NCBI GenBank assembly: GCA_964498525.1
Contig: CAZCGU010000009.1
Coordinates: 62,001 to 126,000, forward strand
DNA length: 64,000 nucleotides
Direction: 5' to 3'
Source: DTU098 sp964498525
Lineage (GTDB): Bacteria; Bacillota; Desulfotomaculia; Desulfotomaculales; Pelotomaculaceae
Below the pieces are notes generated by a model that was given only the letters and a program-made list of their open reading frames with translations, searched no databases and was not told the DNA's origin. This document shows, piece by piece, positions 1-9,308 of the stretch. The translations under genes and the position numbers were made by a program. The first letter of the stretch is position 1, and every line of letters starts with the position of its first letter.

Positions 1-206
1 CGTTGCGGGAAATGGGATTTGCGGGGGCCCGGGTAAGGCACCACGGCAACCTGGCCAGGATTGAAGTTGCACCGGACCTCCTCCCGGTGGCGCTGGAAAA
101 AACCGAATCCCTGGTGCAAAAGTTCAGGGAAATAGGTTATACCTACGTGACACTGGATTTGCAGGGCTACCGCACCGGAAGTATGAACGAAATCCTTGGT
201 TTGTAA
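1..206 (+). CDS. larE: LarE-type ATP-dependent sacrificial sulfur transferase, C-terminal end
   Basis: The reading frame is open from the window edge, so only the last ~67 residues are present. Seen: the motif VRHHGNLARIEV followed about 30 residues later by YVTLDLQGYRTGSMNE. This matches the C-terminal end of the PP-loop protein LarE, which donates cysteine sulfur to the pyridinium dithiocarboxylate precursor of the nickel-pincer cofactor of lactate racemase. Relatives occur in many anaerobes for other nickel-pincer enzymes. An intrinsic terminator about 100 bp downstream closes its transcription unit. The N-terminal ATP-binding part lies outside the window. Confidence 0.85.
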   Translation, partial: LREMGFAGARVRHHGNLARIEVAPDLLPVALEKTESLVQKFREIGYTYVTLDLQGYRTGSMNEILGL

Positions 207-307
207 TTCCAAACTGCGTGCGGGCGCGGGCTTAATGAACCTGTTTCGCGGTAATCTTGTAATGGGCATTAACTAATCCCCGGGGTTGCAACTTGGTGTT
301 AGGATCT

Positions 308-348
308 AATACACACCTGTTCTGACATGGAACAAGTGTGTATTTTTT
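308..348 (+). terminator. Intrinsic terminator after larE
   Basis: Arms AATACACAC (308-316) and GTGTGTATT (336-344) pair perfectly. An inner TGTTC/GAACA stem extends the hairpin, and a run of T follows (343-348). This ends the larE unit and separates it from the aldehyde oxidoreductase genes. Confidence 0.85.
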
Positions 349-919
349 ACACAGCCAGGCTAAAAATGGGGGCATATTTATATCATGCCGGTTGGGCGTA
401 AAATGTCTTATTTCAGTTTCGAAAATGATGGCACAGGGATTGCATATTTACGTTATGTGTCTAAAAGCATATATGTGACAGGTTATTTCTGTGTTATACT
501 GGGGTTAAAGCAGGGTGAAACGGTATATTTATGTTTTAAATAGGTTGCAAATAAGGACCAATTAAACTGTACGCCGTGAAGATCGCACTTATCAGGCACA
601 TATTGTTATAATCTTCGTTGGCAATATTTCTTATGCGGGCTTGTTTTAAGCCTTTTTTCAAGTTTTCGTTATGCTGTATGTTGCCTAACGAAAAGTTTTC
701 CCCTGAGGGGGGGTGTTCAGGATAGATTGAAGGGGGGTTTGAGGGTTGCGGGCGGACCGGTTTTTAAATGCCGGTTGCCTGAATAGTGCGTGTCCGTGGC
801 GTGGCACCACAGTGCCAGTGCCTGGGCGCGGAAAGGTTTGTGATTGCCAGATAGCTTTTTCAACTAGATCCGGCAACCTAGAGAAAAACTAATAATATTC
901 AGGATTGGAGTGAAGAAAA
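349..919 (+). promoter_or_regulatory. Long untranslated leader ahead of the aldehyde oxidoreductase
   Basis: About 570 bp without a convincing gene. It contains a T-tailed hairpin (638-658), several inverted repeats between 740 and 870 (CCGG...CCGG and GGCAC-cacA-GTGCC types), and a GGAAAGG block near 830-836. A promoter could not be placed with confidence; TATACT at 495-500 is a possible -10 without a good -35. The length and the internal terminator suggest RNA-level control of the downstream gene, but this is inference. Confidence 0.4.
638..658 (+). terminator. T-tailed hairpin inside the mop leader (possible attenuator)
   Basis: GGCTT (638-642) and AAGCC (648-652) form a short stem with a 5-nt loop, followed directly by six T. 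It lies 260 bp upstream of the oxidoreductase start and downstream of nothing coding. It would therefore act as a leader terminator rather than an operon end. The stem is only 5 bp, so termination strength is uncertain. Confidence 0.45.
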
Positions 920-3703
920 TTGGGTTTAGTCAAAAAATTTGTTAACATCAACGGCGCAAAGACTGTCCTGATAGTTGATCCCGAGGCCAGACTGGTTGAC
1001 GTCCTCCGCGGCCAACTGCACCTCACCGGAACCAAGGTCGCCTGCGGCAAGGCCCAGTGCGGCGCCTGTTCAGTTATTATGAACGGCAAGGTAATCATGT
1101 CCTGCGCCACCAAAATGAAGCGGGTGCCAGATGAGGCCATTATCACCACTATCGAAGGTATCGGTACCCCGGATAACTTGCACGCCCTGCAGCTGGCTTG
1201 GGTTAAATACGGCGCTGCCCAGTGCGGATTCTGTACCTCCGGCTTTATTGTATCGGCCAAGGTCCTCCTGGATGAAAACCTCAACCCCACCCGGGAAGAA
1301 GTGCGCGACTGGTTCCAGAAACATAAAAACGTCTGCCGTTGTAACGGCTACAAGCCTGCTATAGATGCTGTAATGGCCGCGGCGCAATTACTGCGCGGCG
1401 AAATCGGCATAGAAGATTTAAGCTTCAAGATGCCGGCCGACGGCAAAATCTGGGGCACTGACTACCCGCGTCCCTCGGCCATCGGAAAAGTTACCGGCAC
1501 CATTGATTACGGCTCCGATATCGGTTTGAAAATGCCCCCCGGCACCCTGGTTCTGAAGCTGGTCCAGGCCCAGGTTTCCCACGCCAATATCATTTCCATC
1601 GACACCTCGGAAGCGGAAAAAATGCCCGGTGTCTACAAGGTTGTTACCCATAAGGATGTTAAAGGGAACAACCGCATTAACGGCTTGAACTTCCCCAGCA
1701 ACAAGGGCGACAGCTGGGACAGGCCCATCCTCTGCGATGAAAAGGTCTTCCAGTTTGGCGATGCCATCGCTATCGTATGCGCCGACACCGAAGCAAACGC
1801 CGATGCCGCTGTGGAAAAGGTTAAAGTCGAATTGGAAGTGCTGCCGGCTTACATGAGCGCCCCTGCCGCCATGGAACCCGACGCCATTGAGATCCACCCC
1901 GGAACGCCCAACGTCTATTACAAGCAAGAGGTTGCAAAGGGCGATGATACCGGTCCCTTGATGAAAAAAGCGGATTATGTAGTATCCATTGAAGATTATT
2001 ACGTGGGCCGGCAGCCCCACCTGCCCCTGGAACCGGACGTTGCCGCCGCGTACTATGACGATCAGGGCCGCCTGGCCATTATGTCCAAGAGTATCGGTCT
2101 GGATCTGCACGCCGCCATGATCAGCGCCGGCCTGGGCCTGGAGCCCGGTAAGGAATTTGTCCTGGCCCAGTTCCCGGGAATCGGCGGCACCTTTGGTTAC
2201 AAGTTCAGCCCCACTAACGAAGCTCTGGTGGGTGTGGCAACTATGGCCACCGGCAAGCCCTGTTTCCTGAACTTCAACTACTTCCAGCAGATTACCTACA
2301 CCGGCAAGCGTTCTCCCTTCTTTGTGGACCTGAAATACGGGGCCAATAAGGACGGCAAGATCATTGCCATGGATGCCAATTACGCTGTGGACCACGGTCC
2401 TTATTCCGAATTCGGCGACCTCCTCACTGTCCGGGGCGCCCAGTTCATCGGCGCCGGCTATGGTATTCCCAATATCCGCAGCACCGGTTACACGGTCTGC
2501 ACCAACCACGGCTGGGGTTCCGCCTTCCGTGCCTACGGCTCGCCCCAGAGTCTCTTTGCCTCCGAGTCGGCAATGGACATCCTGGCTGAGAAAATGGGTA
2601 TGGATCCGCTGGAGCTGCGTTATATCAACGCTTACCGGCCCGGCGACACCAACCCCTCCGGTCAGGAGCCCGAAGTTTATTCCATGGTCGATGCCATTGA
2701 CGCCATCCGGCCCAAGTATAAGGCTGCTCTGGAAGAAGCCAAAAAGCTTTCCACACCGGAGAAAAAGCGTGGTGTCGGAGTGTCCATCGGCGTTTACGGC
2801 TGCGGCATTGACGGCGTGGACGGAGCCGAGGTCTGGGCGGAGTTGCTGCCGGACGGCAGGATTCAGGTAAGCACCAACTGGCAGGATCACGGTCAGGGAG
2901 CCGACATGGGTCTTTTGGCCACATCCCACGAAACCCTGCGGCCCATGGGGATTAAACCGGAACAGATTAAGCTGGTTATGAACGATATGGCTCTGGCCCC
3001 GGCGGGCGGTCCGGCCGGCGGCAGCCGCTCCCAGTTTGTTATCGGCAACGCCTGCGTCAACGGCTGCCAGCAGCTCTTGGACGCCCTCAAAAAGGCTGAC
3101 GGGACTTACATGACCTATGACGAAGCGGTAGCGGCCAAGATTCCCCTTAAATATGTCGGTCAGTGGAGCACGGCCGTGGGTAACGCGGCTGCCTGTGACG
3201 AAAAAGGTCAGGGTAAACCCTTCCTTTCCTACATGTACGGCTGCTTCCTGGCGGAAGTGGAAGTGGACACCAAGACTGGCAAGACTAAGGTGGTTAAGAT
3301 GACCCTGGCGGCCGATATCGGCAAGATCGCCAACCAAATTGTTGTGGACGGACAGATTTACGGCGGTTTGGCCCAGGGCATCGGCCTGGCGCTAACCGAA
3401 GACTTTGAAGACTTGAAGAAACATACCACCATGGCTGCTTGCGGTATCCCCTATCCGAAGGATATTCCCGATAATCTGGAAGTCATTTACCTGGATCACC
3501 CGCGTAAACTAGGTCCCCACGGCGCTTCCGGCGTAGGTGAACTGCCGTTGACCTCGCCTCACGCCGCCATTGCCAACGCGATCTACAACGCCTGTGGAGT
3601 GCGCATCACCCAGCTCCCGGCCCTGCCGGAAAAAGTGCTGGCAGGTCTTCAGGGCCGCGAGATTCCCATAGTTAAACGGCCCATTAAGAACCCCGCATAC
3701 TAG
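920..3703 (+). CDS. mop: Molybdopterin-dependent aldehyde oxidoreductase (Mop type)
   Basis: 927 aa, close to the Desulfovibrio gigas MOP length. It oxidises aldehydes to carboxylic acids with a molybdopterin cofactor and two [2Fe-2S] clusters. The N-terminal ferredoxin-like cluster ligands are C42, C47, C50 and C62; the second cluster ligands are C102, C105, C139 and C141. The two molybdopterin domains follow, with the GVGELPLT motif placing the catalytic glutamate at residue 874. The protein resembles MOP along its whole length, including WGSAFRAYG and GASGVGEL. It is a single-chain enzyme with no FAD domain, so electrons must leave through a partner. The TTG start follows GGAG at 907-910. 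It heads the accessory cluster that runs to xdhC. Confidence 0.93.
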   Translation: MGLVKKFVNINGAKTVLIVDPEARLVDVLRGQLHLTGTKVACGKAQCGACSVIMNGKVIMSCATKMKRVPDEAIITTIEGIGTPDNLHALQLAWVKYGAAQCGFCTSGFIVSAKVLLDENLNPTREEVRDWFQKHKNVCRCNGYKPAIDAVMAAAQLLRGEIGIEDLSFKMPADGKIWGTDYPRPSAIGKVTGTIDYGSDIGLKMPPGTLVLKLVQAQVSHANIISIDTSEAEKMPGVYKVVTHKDVKGNNRINGLNFPSNKGDSWDRPILCDEKVFQFGDAIAIVCADTEANADAAVEKVKVELEVLPAYMSAPAAMEPDAIEIHPGTPNVYYKQEVAKGDDTGPLMKKADYVVSIEDYYVGRQPHLPLEPDVAAAYYDDQGRLAIMSKSIGLDLHAAMISAGLGLEPGKEFVLAQFPGIGGTFGYKFSPTNEALVGVATMATGKPCFLNFNYFQQITYTGKRSPFFVDLKYGANKDGKIIAMDANYAVDHGPYSEFGDLLTVRGAQFIGAGYGIPNIRSTGYTVCTNHGWGSAFRAYGSPQSLFASESAMDILAEKMGMDPLELRYINAYRPGDTNPSGQEPEVYSMVDAIDAIRPKYKAALEEAKKLSTPEKKRGVGVSIGVYGCGIDGVDGAEVWAELLPDGRIQVSTNWQDHGQGADMGLLATSHETLRPMGIKPEQIKLVMNDMALAPAGGPAGGSRSQFVIGNACVNGCQQLLDALKKADGTYMTYDEAVAAKIPLKYVGQWSTAVGNAAACDEKGQGKPFLSYMYGCFLAEVEVDTKTGKTKVVKMTLAADIGKIANQIVVDGQIYGGLAQGIGLALTEDFEDLKKHTTMAACGIPYPKDIPDNLEVIYLDHPRKLGPHGASGVGELPLTSPHAAIANAIYNACGVRITQLPALPEKVLAGLQGREIPIVKRPIKNPAY

Positions 3704-3857
3704 CAGCTGATTTTGGAACACTTTCTTCCAATGGACTTTAAATAGGGCAGCTAATCTGATAGTATGAAGTTGGTTTCAACTAAGATATATATCTGGAAAA
3801 TGTTGCCTGACAGGCAAGAGAAACAAACTGTTATTGCAATGACGTAATTATGTTGGA

Positions 3858-3900
3858 CCTAAAACGAGCTATAAGTTATCAACTTTTAGTTCGTTTTAGG
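3858..3900. terminator. Long hairpin after mop, without a T-tract
   Basis: CCTAAAACGA (3858-3867) pairs with TCGTTTTAGG (3891-3900). The stem continues inward through CTA/TAG and AAGTT/AACTT around a 3-nt loop, giving about 18 pairs. No U-run follows, so it may be an mRNA-stabilising or processing hairpin, or a weak terminator between mop and the next gene. The rest of 3704-3973 holds nothing recognisable. Confidence 0.5.
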
Positions 3901-3973
3901 TTGCCCTGTTAATTAGGGTGAAAGCGGTGGTTAATAATTAATTAAACAGATTCAAGGGAAATGGTGGGATAAT

Positions 3974-6304
3974 ATGGATCACAAACAACTGCGTGAATTG
4001 GAAGAAAAGTGTACCCAGGGTTTACCCCCGGCCTGCACCACCACTTGCCCCGTGCATGTGGATGCGGTGAGTTTTCTAACGGAAATGAGGGCCGGACGTT
4101 TTGACGGGGCTATGAAGGTTTTAAGAAAAACCCTTCCCTTTCCTGGCATTACCGCGCGAATCTGTGATCACCCCTGCCAGACCTTCTGCAAAAGGGGTGA
4201 GGTTGGTGGCGCCGTTTCCATCGCCGCCCTGGAAAAAGCCTGCGTGCTGCTTAGTACCGCGCCGCCGGAGCAAGTATCCAGCAAGGCCAAAAAGGACAAA
4301 CGGGTTGCCGTAGCCGGGGGCGGGCTGAGTGGGCTTACCGCAGCCTTTGATCTGGCTGTAAAGGGTTACCAAGTTGTCCTTTTTGAATCTAAAGACCGTC
4401 TGGGCGGCAGGATCTGGGATAGCCCGGAAACAATTCTGCCGCGAAATGTTATAGAGGAGGAAACTTCCGTCCTGGGCCAGCTGGGGGTTGAGTTCCGGTT
4501 CAACACAACCGCAGGTGAAGCAGTTGACCTGGATGCTTTGTGCGGTGATTTTGACGCTGTTTACCTGGGCACCGGAGAATACCGCGAGGATTTATTCGAT
4601 CTGCAAACCACCCCGGAGGGAAGGCTCTTCATTGACCCGGCAACCTTCAGCACTGGCCGGGAGGGGGTTTTTGCCGGGGGCGGACTCCGCTGCGGCCAGG
4701 AGTATTCCCCCATTGGCTCCCAATCGGACGGCAGAAGGGCTGCAATATCCATTGACCGCTATCTGCAACAGGCATCCCTCCTTGCTTACCGGGAAAATGA
4801 AGGCCCCTACCCCACCAGGCTGTTCACCAGCACCAAAGGGGTTGAGCCGCTTCCTGCTGTAGTGCCGGCTAATCCGGCAGCAGGTTACACCGGGGAAGAG
4901 GCTATTAAGGAAGCCGGGCGCTGCCTGCAGTGTGAGTGCATGGAATGTGTTAAGGCTTGCGAATACCTGGCCCACTACAAAGGGTATCCTAGAAAATATC
5001 TGCGCGATATTAACCACAATCTGAAGATGGTCATGGGTGTTCACACAGCCAACAAGATGATCAACTCCTGCAGCCTTTGCGGTCTTTGCGAGGTGGTTTG
5101 CCCCAACGATTTAAACATGGGGGAGGTTTGCAAAAACGCCAGGGGACTTATGGTTGAAAAGGGGAAAATGCCCCCCTCGCCCCACGATTTTCCCCTGCGG
5201 GACATGCAGTTCAGCAACGGCGAGATGTTTGCCCTGGCCCGGCCTGAACCGGGGCAGGAAAGCAGCAGGCACCTCTTTTTCCCGGGCTGTCAATTAAGCG
5301 CGTCATCGCCGGAATACGTTATGGAAGTTTATTCCTACCTCAGGGAAAAGCTGACCGGCGGGGTAGGCTTGATGCTTCGCTGCTGCGGAGCTCCTGCGGA
5401 CTGGGTCGGCAGGAAAGATCTGTTCCTGGAAAACCGGCAGGAAATTGTCAGGCTGTGGACTGAAATGGGCAAGCCCAATGTTATCCTGGCCTGTTCGTCT
5501 TGTTATCAGGTTTTTAAGACTCACCTGCCGGAGATTGAAACAGTTCTGCTGTGGGAAACCATGAATCGCCTGGGGCTGCCGCCGGTTAGCGCCGGCAGGT
5601 CCGGCGCGGGGAAAGTGGCCGTGCACGATGCTTGCACCACCCGGCAGGAGAAGCACGTGCACGACAGCGTGCGCAGAATTCTGGCGCAGCTGGGTTATGA
5701 GGTGGAGGAACTGGAATACAGCCGGGAAAAAACGGAGTGCTGCGGCTACGGTGGTTTAATGTCCTTTGCCAATCCGGAACTGGCGCATAAGGTTATAGAC
5801 CGCAGGATAGGGGAAAGCGAAACGGATTACGTGGCTTACTGTGCCATCTGCCGGGACAAATTTGCTTCCAGGGGAAAAAGGACTTTTCATCTCCTGGATT
5901 TGATTTACGGCGGCGGCAATTCACAGTTGGCTGAAAAGAAAGACCCGGGTTATTCGCAAAGACACGAAAACCGGGCGCGTTTAAAGAATAGACTGCTCAG
6001 GGAAATCTGGGGTGAGAAAGTGGAAGAAGCAAAAGGTTTTGGGGCAATTAAGCTGGATATAGACGATGAGATGAAAGCTGTAATGGAAGAACGGTTAATC
6101 CTGGAGGAGGATATCCAAAAGGTTATTGATTATGCGGAAAATACCGGGAACAAATTGTACAACCAGGATACCGGGCATTTTATGGCTTACCACAGACCGG
6201 TCAGCGTAACATACTGGGTGGAGTATTCCCCCCGGGGCGAGGGCTTTGCCATCCACAACGCCTACAGCCACAGGATGCAGATTGCTGAGGAAGTGAAACA
6301 ATGA
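3974..6304 (+). CDS. FAD-dependent oxidoreductase / heterodisulfide-reductase-like dicluster protein
   Basis: 776 aa. An N-terminal GltD-like Fe-S segment (CTTTCPVHVD) comes first. A dinucleotide-binding domain follows (GGGLSGLTAAFDL, about residues 112-124). Two ferredoxin motifs are visible: CLQCECMECVKAC (about 317-329) and CSLCGLCEVVCP (about 366-377). Two CCG-type cysteine domains complete it (PGCQ...CCG about 440-475; HDACTT...ECCGYGG about 552-590), as in HdrB/D and glycolate-oxidase subunits. This matches the pyridine-nucleotide oxidoreductase/dicluster-binding protein that neighbours MOP in Desulfovibrio (DVU_1558 region). It probably transfers electrons from the aldehyde oxidoreductase, which is an inference. 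It overlaps the next gene by 4 bp. Confidence 0.85.
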   Translation: MDHKQLRELEEKCTQGLPPACTTTCPVHVDAVSFLTEMRAGRFDGAMKVLRKTLPFPGITARICDHPCQTFCKRGEVGGAVSIAALEKACVLLSTAPPEQVSSKAKKDKRVAVAGGGLSGLTAAFDLAVKGYQVVLFESKDRLGGRIWDSPETILPRNVIEEETSVLGQLGVEFRFNTTAGEAVDLDALCGDFDAVYLGTGEYREDLFDLQTTPEGRLFIDPATFSTGREGVFAGGGLRCGQEYSPIGSQSDGRRAAISIDRYLQQASLLAYRENEGPYPTRLFTSTKGVEPLPAVVPANPAAGYTGEEAIKEAGRCLQCECMECVKACEYLAHYKGYPRKYLRDINHNLKMVMGVHTANKMINSCSLCGLCEVVCPNDLNMGEVCKNARGLMVEKGKMPPSPHDFPLRDMQFSNGEMFALARPEPGQESSRHLFFPGCQLSASSPEYVMEVYSYLREKLTGGVGLMLRCCGAPADWVGRKDLFLENRQEIVRLWTEMGKPNVILACSSCYQVFKTHLPEIETVLLWETMNRLGLPPVSAGRSGAGKVAVHDACTTRQEKHVHDSVRRILAQLGYEVEELEYSREKTECCGYGGLMSFANPELAHKVIDRRIGESETDYVAYCAICRDKFASRGKRTFHLLDLIYGGGNSQLAEKKDPGYSQRHENRARLKNRLLREIWGEKVEEAKGFGAIKLDIDDEMKAVMEERLILEEDIQKVIDYAENTGNKLYNQDTGHFMAYHRPVSVTYWVEYSPRGEGFAIHNAYSHRMQIAEEVKQ

Positions 6305-6513
6305 ACGGACCAAAGGATAATGTAGAAAAGCAGGACTGGCAGTGTTGCAGATGTAAAATTCCCATGAACCAGGGCAAGGTTAAAATTACTTACATGGGTA
6401 ACGATTTTACCATTGAATTGCTTAAATGCCCCCAATGCGGACTGGTCCTTGTTCCCGAAGAACTGGCCGTCCATAAAATGCTCGAAGTCGAGCAAAGTTT
6501 GGAAGACAAATAA
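6301..6513 (+). CDS. Small CxxC redox protein (DVU_1557-like)
   Basis: 70 aa with two cysteine pairs, CCRCKIPM and CPQCG, typical of a rubredoxin-like or zinc-ribbon knuckle. The ATG overlaps the stop of the preceding gene (ATGA), showing translational coupling. The family is known only from this aldehyde-oxidoreductase cluster. The metal bound (Fe or Zn) and the partner cannot be told from the sequence. Confidence 0.75.
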   Translation: MNGPKDNVEKQDWQCCRCKIPMNQGKVKITYMGNDFTIELLKCPQCGLVLVPEELAVHKMLEVEQSLEDK

Positions 6514-6606
6514 AAACTTAACTATAAACAGCATATTAAATGCCGGATATAACGGGAGGCACGGGCGGATTACCGGAAATATATGTCGAACGGCAGGGGT
6601 TCAATT

Positions 6607-7347
6607 ATGCATCCAGCCTCGAAAGAATCTCTTCATGTTTACGAAAGGGAAGAAATACGCCGTGCAACCGGTTCTACTGTACGGCCCGGCGGTTTCACCT
6701 TAACGGACCGGGCTGTTTCCCTTTGTTCTTTTTCCCCTCCCGACCATATTCTTGATGTGGGCTGCGGTACGGGGGCAACGGTAGAGCACTTGATCAACAT
6801 CCATAGATTGAAGGCAACCGGTATCGATCCCTCGCTTTTGTTGCTGGAATGCGGCAAGCAAAGAAATCCGGGGCTGCTGTTAACCCGGGGGGTGGGAGAA
6901 AAGCTGCCCTTTGCCAGCGGGGAATTCAGCGGTATTTTTACTGAGTGCAGTTTTTCCCTGCTCCGGGACGCCGGGAAGGCTTTAGGGGAGTTCCACAGGG
7001 TTTTGAAACCAGAAGGCAAGCTGGTTATATCCGATATCTACATCCGCAATCCCGAAGAAAGCGCCCGGTTGCGGCGCCTGCCTCTTTATGGCTGCCTGGG
7101 GGGCGCCAGGACCAGGACGGAATTGGAGGATTTTCTGACTTCCGGTGGTTTTGAAATAGTTTTGTGGGAAGATCACTCCAAACTGCTGGGTGTGTTTGCA
7201 GCGGAATTAATCCTGTCCGGCAGCAGTCCGGCTATTTTTTGGGGCAGGCCGTCCTGCGGACCGGACGGATGCACGGACGTCCGGCAGGCCGTTAAAAAAG
7301 CCAGGCCGGGATACTTTCTGCTAATTGCCGCCAGGGCATCAAAATAG
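6607..7347 (+). CDS. Class I SAM-dependent methyltransferase (DVU_1556-like)
   Basis: 246 aa from the preferred ATG at 6607, which has AGGGG 7 bp upstream. An upstream in-frame ATG at 6583 has its nearest purine-rich site too far away. Motif I LDVGCGTGA binds SAM, and a Rossmann fold follows (ECSFSLLRDAGKALGEFHRVLKPEGKLVISD). The C-terminus has a small cysteine cluster (CGPDGC). It belongs to the aldehyde-oxidoreductase accessory set. The substrate is unknown; cofactor or cluster maturation is an inference from context. Confidence 0.8.
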   Translation: MHPASKESLHVYEREEIRRATGSTVRPGGFTLTDRAVSLCSFSPPDHILDVGCGTGATVEHLINIHRLKATGIDPSLLLLECGKQRNPGLLLTRGVGEKLPFASGEFSGIFTECSFSLLRDAGKALGEFHRVLKPEGKLVISDIYIRNPEESARLRRLPLYGCLGGARTRTELEDFLTSGGFEIVLWEDHSKLLGVFAAELILSGSSPAIFWGRPSCGPDGCTDVRQAVKKARPGYFLLIAARASK

Positions 7348-7462
7348 GAAATTCCGTTAATATGCCGGAAAAAAACAGGGGAAGGGTACACGCTGTTAAC
7401 AGGTGCTTTTAGAATAACCGGCCAAGGGATAAGGTCAGGCATAAAGGGAGTGGCATATAAAG

Positions 7463-7909
7463 ATGTCAATTGATTTATTTAGAATGATGGAACTCCGCCG
7501 CCAGGGATTTAAGTGCAGCCAGATTATTTTAGCCCTGGGACTTGGGGCCCGGGGCAAGGATAATCCTGATGTGGTCAGGGCTATGACCGGTCTTTGCGGC
7601 GGGATCGGCTTTTCCGGGAATATCTGCGGCTGTTTAACCGCGGGAGTCTGTTTGCTGGGATTATTTGCGGGCAGGGGGGCGCCGGAAGAAACCGGGCATG
7701 AAAAGTTCTTTCCTATGGTTGATGATCTGCTGCAATGGTTTAATAAGGATGTCGCCGAATCCTACGGCGGAATCAATTGCATCGACATCATAGGCGAAGA
7801 CCTGGCCAGCAGGACACCGAACCCCAAATGCGGGCAGCTTATTGCCGCCACTTACCAAAAGGTTGAGGAAATTTTAAACGAAAATAACATCAAGATGACT
7901 GGTGAATAA
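7463..7909 (+). CDS. C_GCAxxG_C_C family redox-active protein (DVU_1555-like)
   Basis: 148 aa. Cysteine-rich protein of the family with spaced conserved cysteines: KCSQIIL, LCGGIGFSGNICGCLTAGVC, GGINC and KCGQL. It likely binds an Fe-S cluster or another metal. It sits between the methyltransferase and radical SAM genes, as in the Desulfovibrio cluster, and overlaps or abuts the radical SAM gene. The exact role is unknown. Confidence 0.8.
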   Translation: MSIDLFRMMELRRQGFKCSQIILALGLGARGKDNPDVVRAMTGLCGGIGFSGNICGCLTAGVCLLGLFAGRGAPEETGHEKFFPMVDDLLQWFNKDVAESYGGINCIDIIGEDLASRTPNPKCGQLIAATYQKVEEILNENNIKMTGE

Positions 7910-7910
7910 C

Positions 7911-9302
7911 GTGAAAGAAACAAAAAGAATTCTTACCACCTCTGAAAGCGTTTGTCCCCACTGCCTGCAAAGGATACCCGCGGCGAGGGTGGAATGGGAA
8001 GGCCAGGTTTACCTGGAAAAAACCTGCCCGGAGCATGGTCATTTTTCCGTTCCCCTATGGAGGGGACAACCGTCATATGAATCCTGGGTCAAACCCCGGG
8101 AAAAGAAGGAAAAGACAAGCCCCGCAGCTTCCAGCGGCCAGGGTTGTCCCTTTGACTGCGGCCATTGCACGGAGCACCGGCAGTCCATCTGCTGTGTCCT
8201 GCTGGAAGTTACCAGCCGCTGTAATTTGAACTGCCCCGTTTGCTTTGCCAGCGCCGGGGAGGAGGAAATTCCGGACCCCGGCTTGGAAACCGTCAGGGGT
8301 TGGTACCAAAGGCTTCTGGATTCAGGCGGTCCCTGTAACATCCAGCTGTCCGGAGGGGAACCGACCCTGCGGGACGATCTGCCGGAGATCATAGCGCTGG
8401 GGCGGTCCCTGGGCTTCAGCTTTTTCCAGCTGAATACAAACGGTTTGAGGCTTTGCCGGGAACCGGAATTCCTCCGGGCTTTAAAACAAGCCGGGCTTTC
8501 CACGGTGTTCCTGCAGTTTGACGGGACCCGGCGGGATATCCACGTTCAGCTGAGGGGCAGGGATATTTTAGCTGAAAAACTGGAAGTAATCAAGTTGTGC
8601 GGGGAAGCTGATGTTGGAGTGGTGCTGGTGCCCACGGTGGTGCCGGGCGTTAACGACCGGAATCTCGGTGAGATTGTTGAGCTGGCTATAAAAAATATAC
8701 CTGTGATAAGGGGCGTGCATTTTCAACCCATCAGCTATTTCGGACGCTATCCCTTCGAGCCGTCCGGGGATCAGCGTATAACCATACCTGAAGTTATGAG
8801 CCGTATTGTACGGCAGACAGGTGAAAATATCAAGATTGAGGATTTCCGGCCCTCCAGTATCTGGGACGGCCTTTGTTCGTTTCACGCCAATTATATTCAA
8901 ATGCCGGACGGGAAGCTGGTTCCCACAACGAGACATTCCCGGCAAGGCGGCCCGGGAAGCTGTTGCGGCGGCCCGGTTCAGGCCGACAGCGGGGGCGGGC
9001 CCAAACAAGTAAGAAAATTTATTGCGTCCCGCTGGTCTGCTTCCGCGCCCTCCGGGGAGCCGCAAAAAAGTTGTTGCTGCAGCCAAAACGGGGAAAAGGA
9101 CAGCCTGGATCTTTTTTTGGAACGAATAAACAAGTATTCCTTTTGCCTTTCCGGGATGGCCTTCCAGGATGCCTGGAACCTGGAACTGGAACGTGTGAGC
9201 AACTGCAGTGTGCACATAGTTGCCCCCGATGGCAGATTCATCCCCTTTTGCGCTTATAACCTTACCAACAGCAAAGGTGTGCCTCTGCACAGGGGAAGGT
9301 AG
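7911..9302 (+). CDS. Radical SAM protein of the aldehyde-oxidoreductase cluster (TrsS-like)
   Basis: About 463 aa. The radical SAM motif CNLNCPVC is preceded by an N-terminal cysteine-rich knuckle (CPHC...CPEHG) and CPFDCGHC. QLSGGEPTLRDD is the conserved glycine motif. The C-terminal part has extra cysteine groups, GSCCGGP and KSCCCSQ, and a final CSVH...FCAYN. In relatives from this cluster (TrsS) one position can be selenocysteine; here only cysteine codons are seen. The start could be GTG 7902, overlapping the previous gene, or GTG 7911. It probably modifies a protein or cofactor needed by the oxidoreductase; the substrate is unknown. Confidence 0.8.
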   Translation: MKETKRILTTSESVCPHCLQRIPAARVEWEGQVYLEKTCPEHGHFSVPLWRGQPSYESWVKPREKKEKTSPAASSGQGCPFDCGHCTEHRQSICCVLLEVTSRCNLNCPVCFASAGEEEIPDPGLETVRGWYQRLLDSGGPCNIQLSGGEPTLRDDLPEIIALGRSLGFSFFQLNTNGLRLCREPEFLRALKQAGLSTVFLQFDGTRRDIHVQLRGRDILAEKLEVIKLCGEADVGVVLVPTVVPGVNDRNLGEIVELAIKNIPVIRGVHFQPISYFGRYPFEPSGDQRITIPEVMSRIVRQTGENIKIEDFRPSSIWDGLCSFHANYIQMPDGKLVPTTRHSRQGGPGSCCGGPVQADSGGGPKQVRKFIASRWSASAPSGEPQKSCCCSQNGEKDSLDLFLERINKYSFCLSGMAFQDAWNLELERVSNCSVHIVAPDGRFIPFCAYNLTNSKGVPLHRGR

Positions 9303-9308
9303 GCGGCC

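Noticed and set aside
740..880. GGAAAGG block before mop as a second Moco riboswitch
   Set aside because: Lacks the CCTCCCG element and a recognisable outer stem; kept only as an unexplained leader.
1418..3337. 639-codon minus-strand open frame opposite mop
   Set aside because: Shadow of a GC-rich coding gene; no ribosome site and no protein-like domain.
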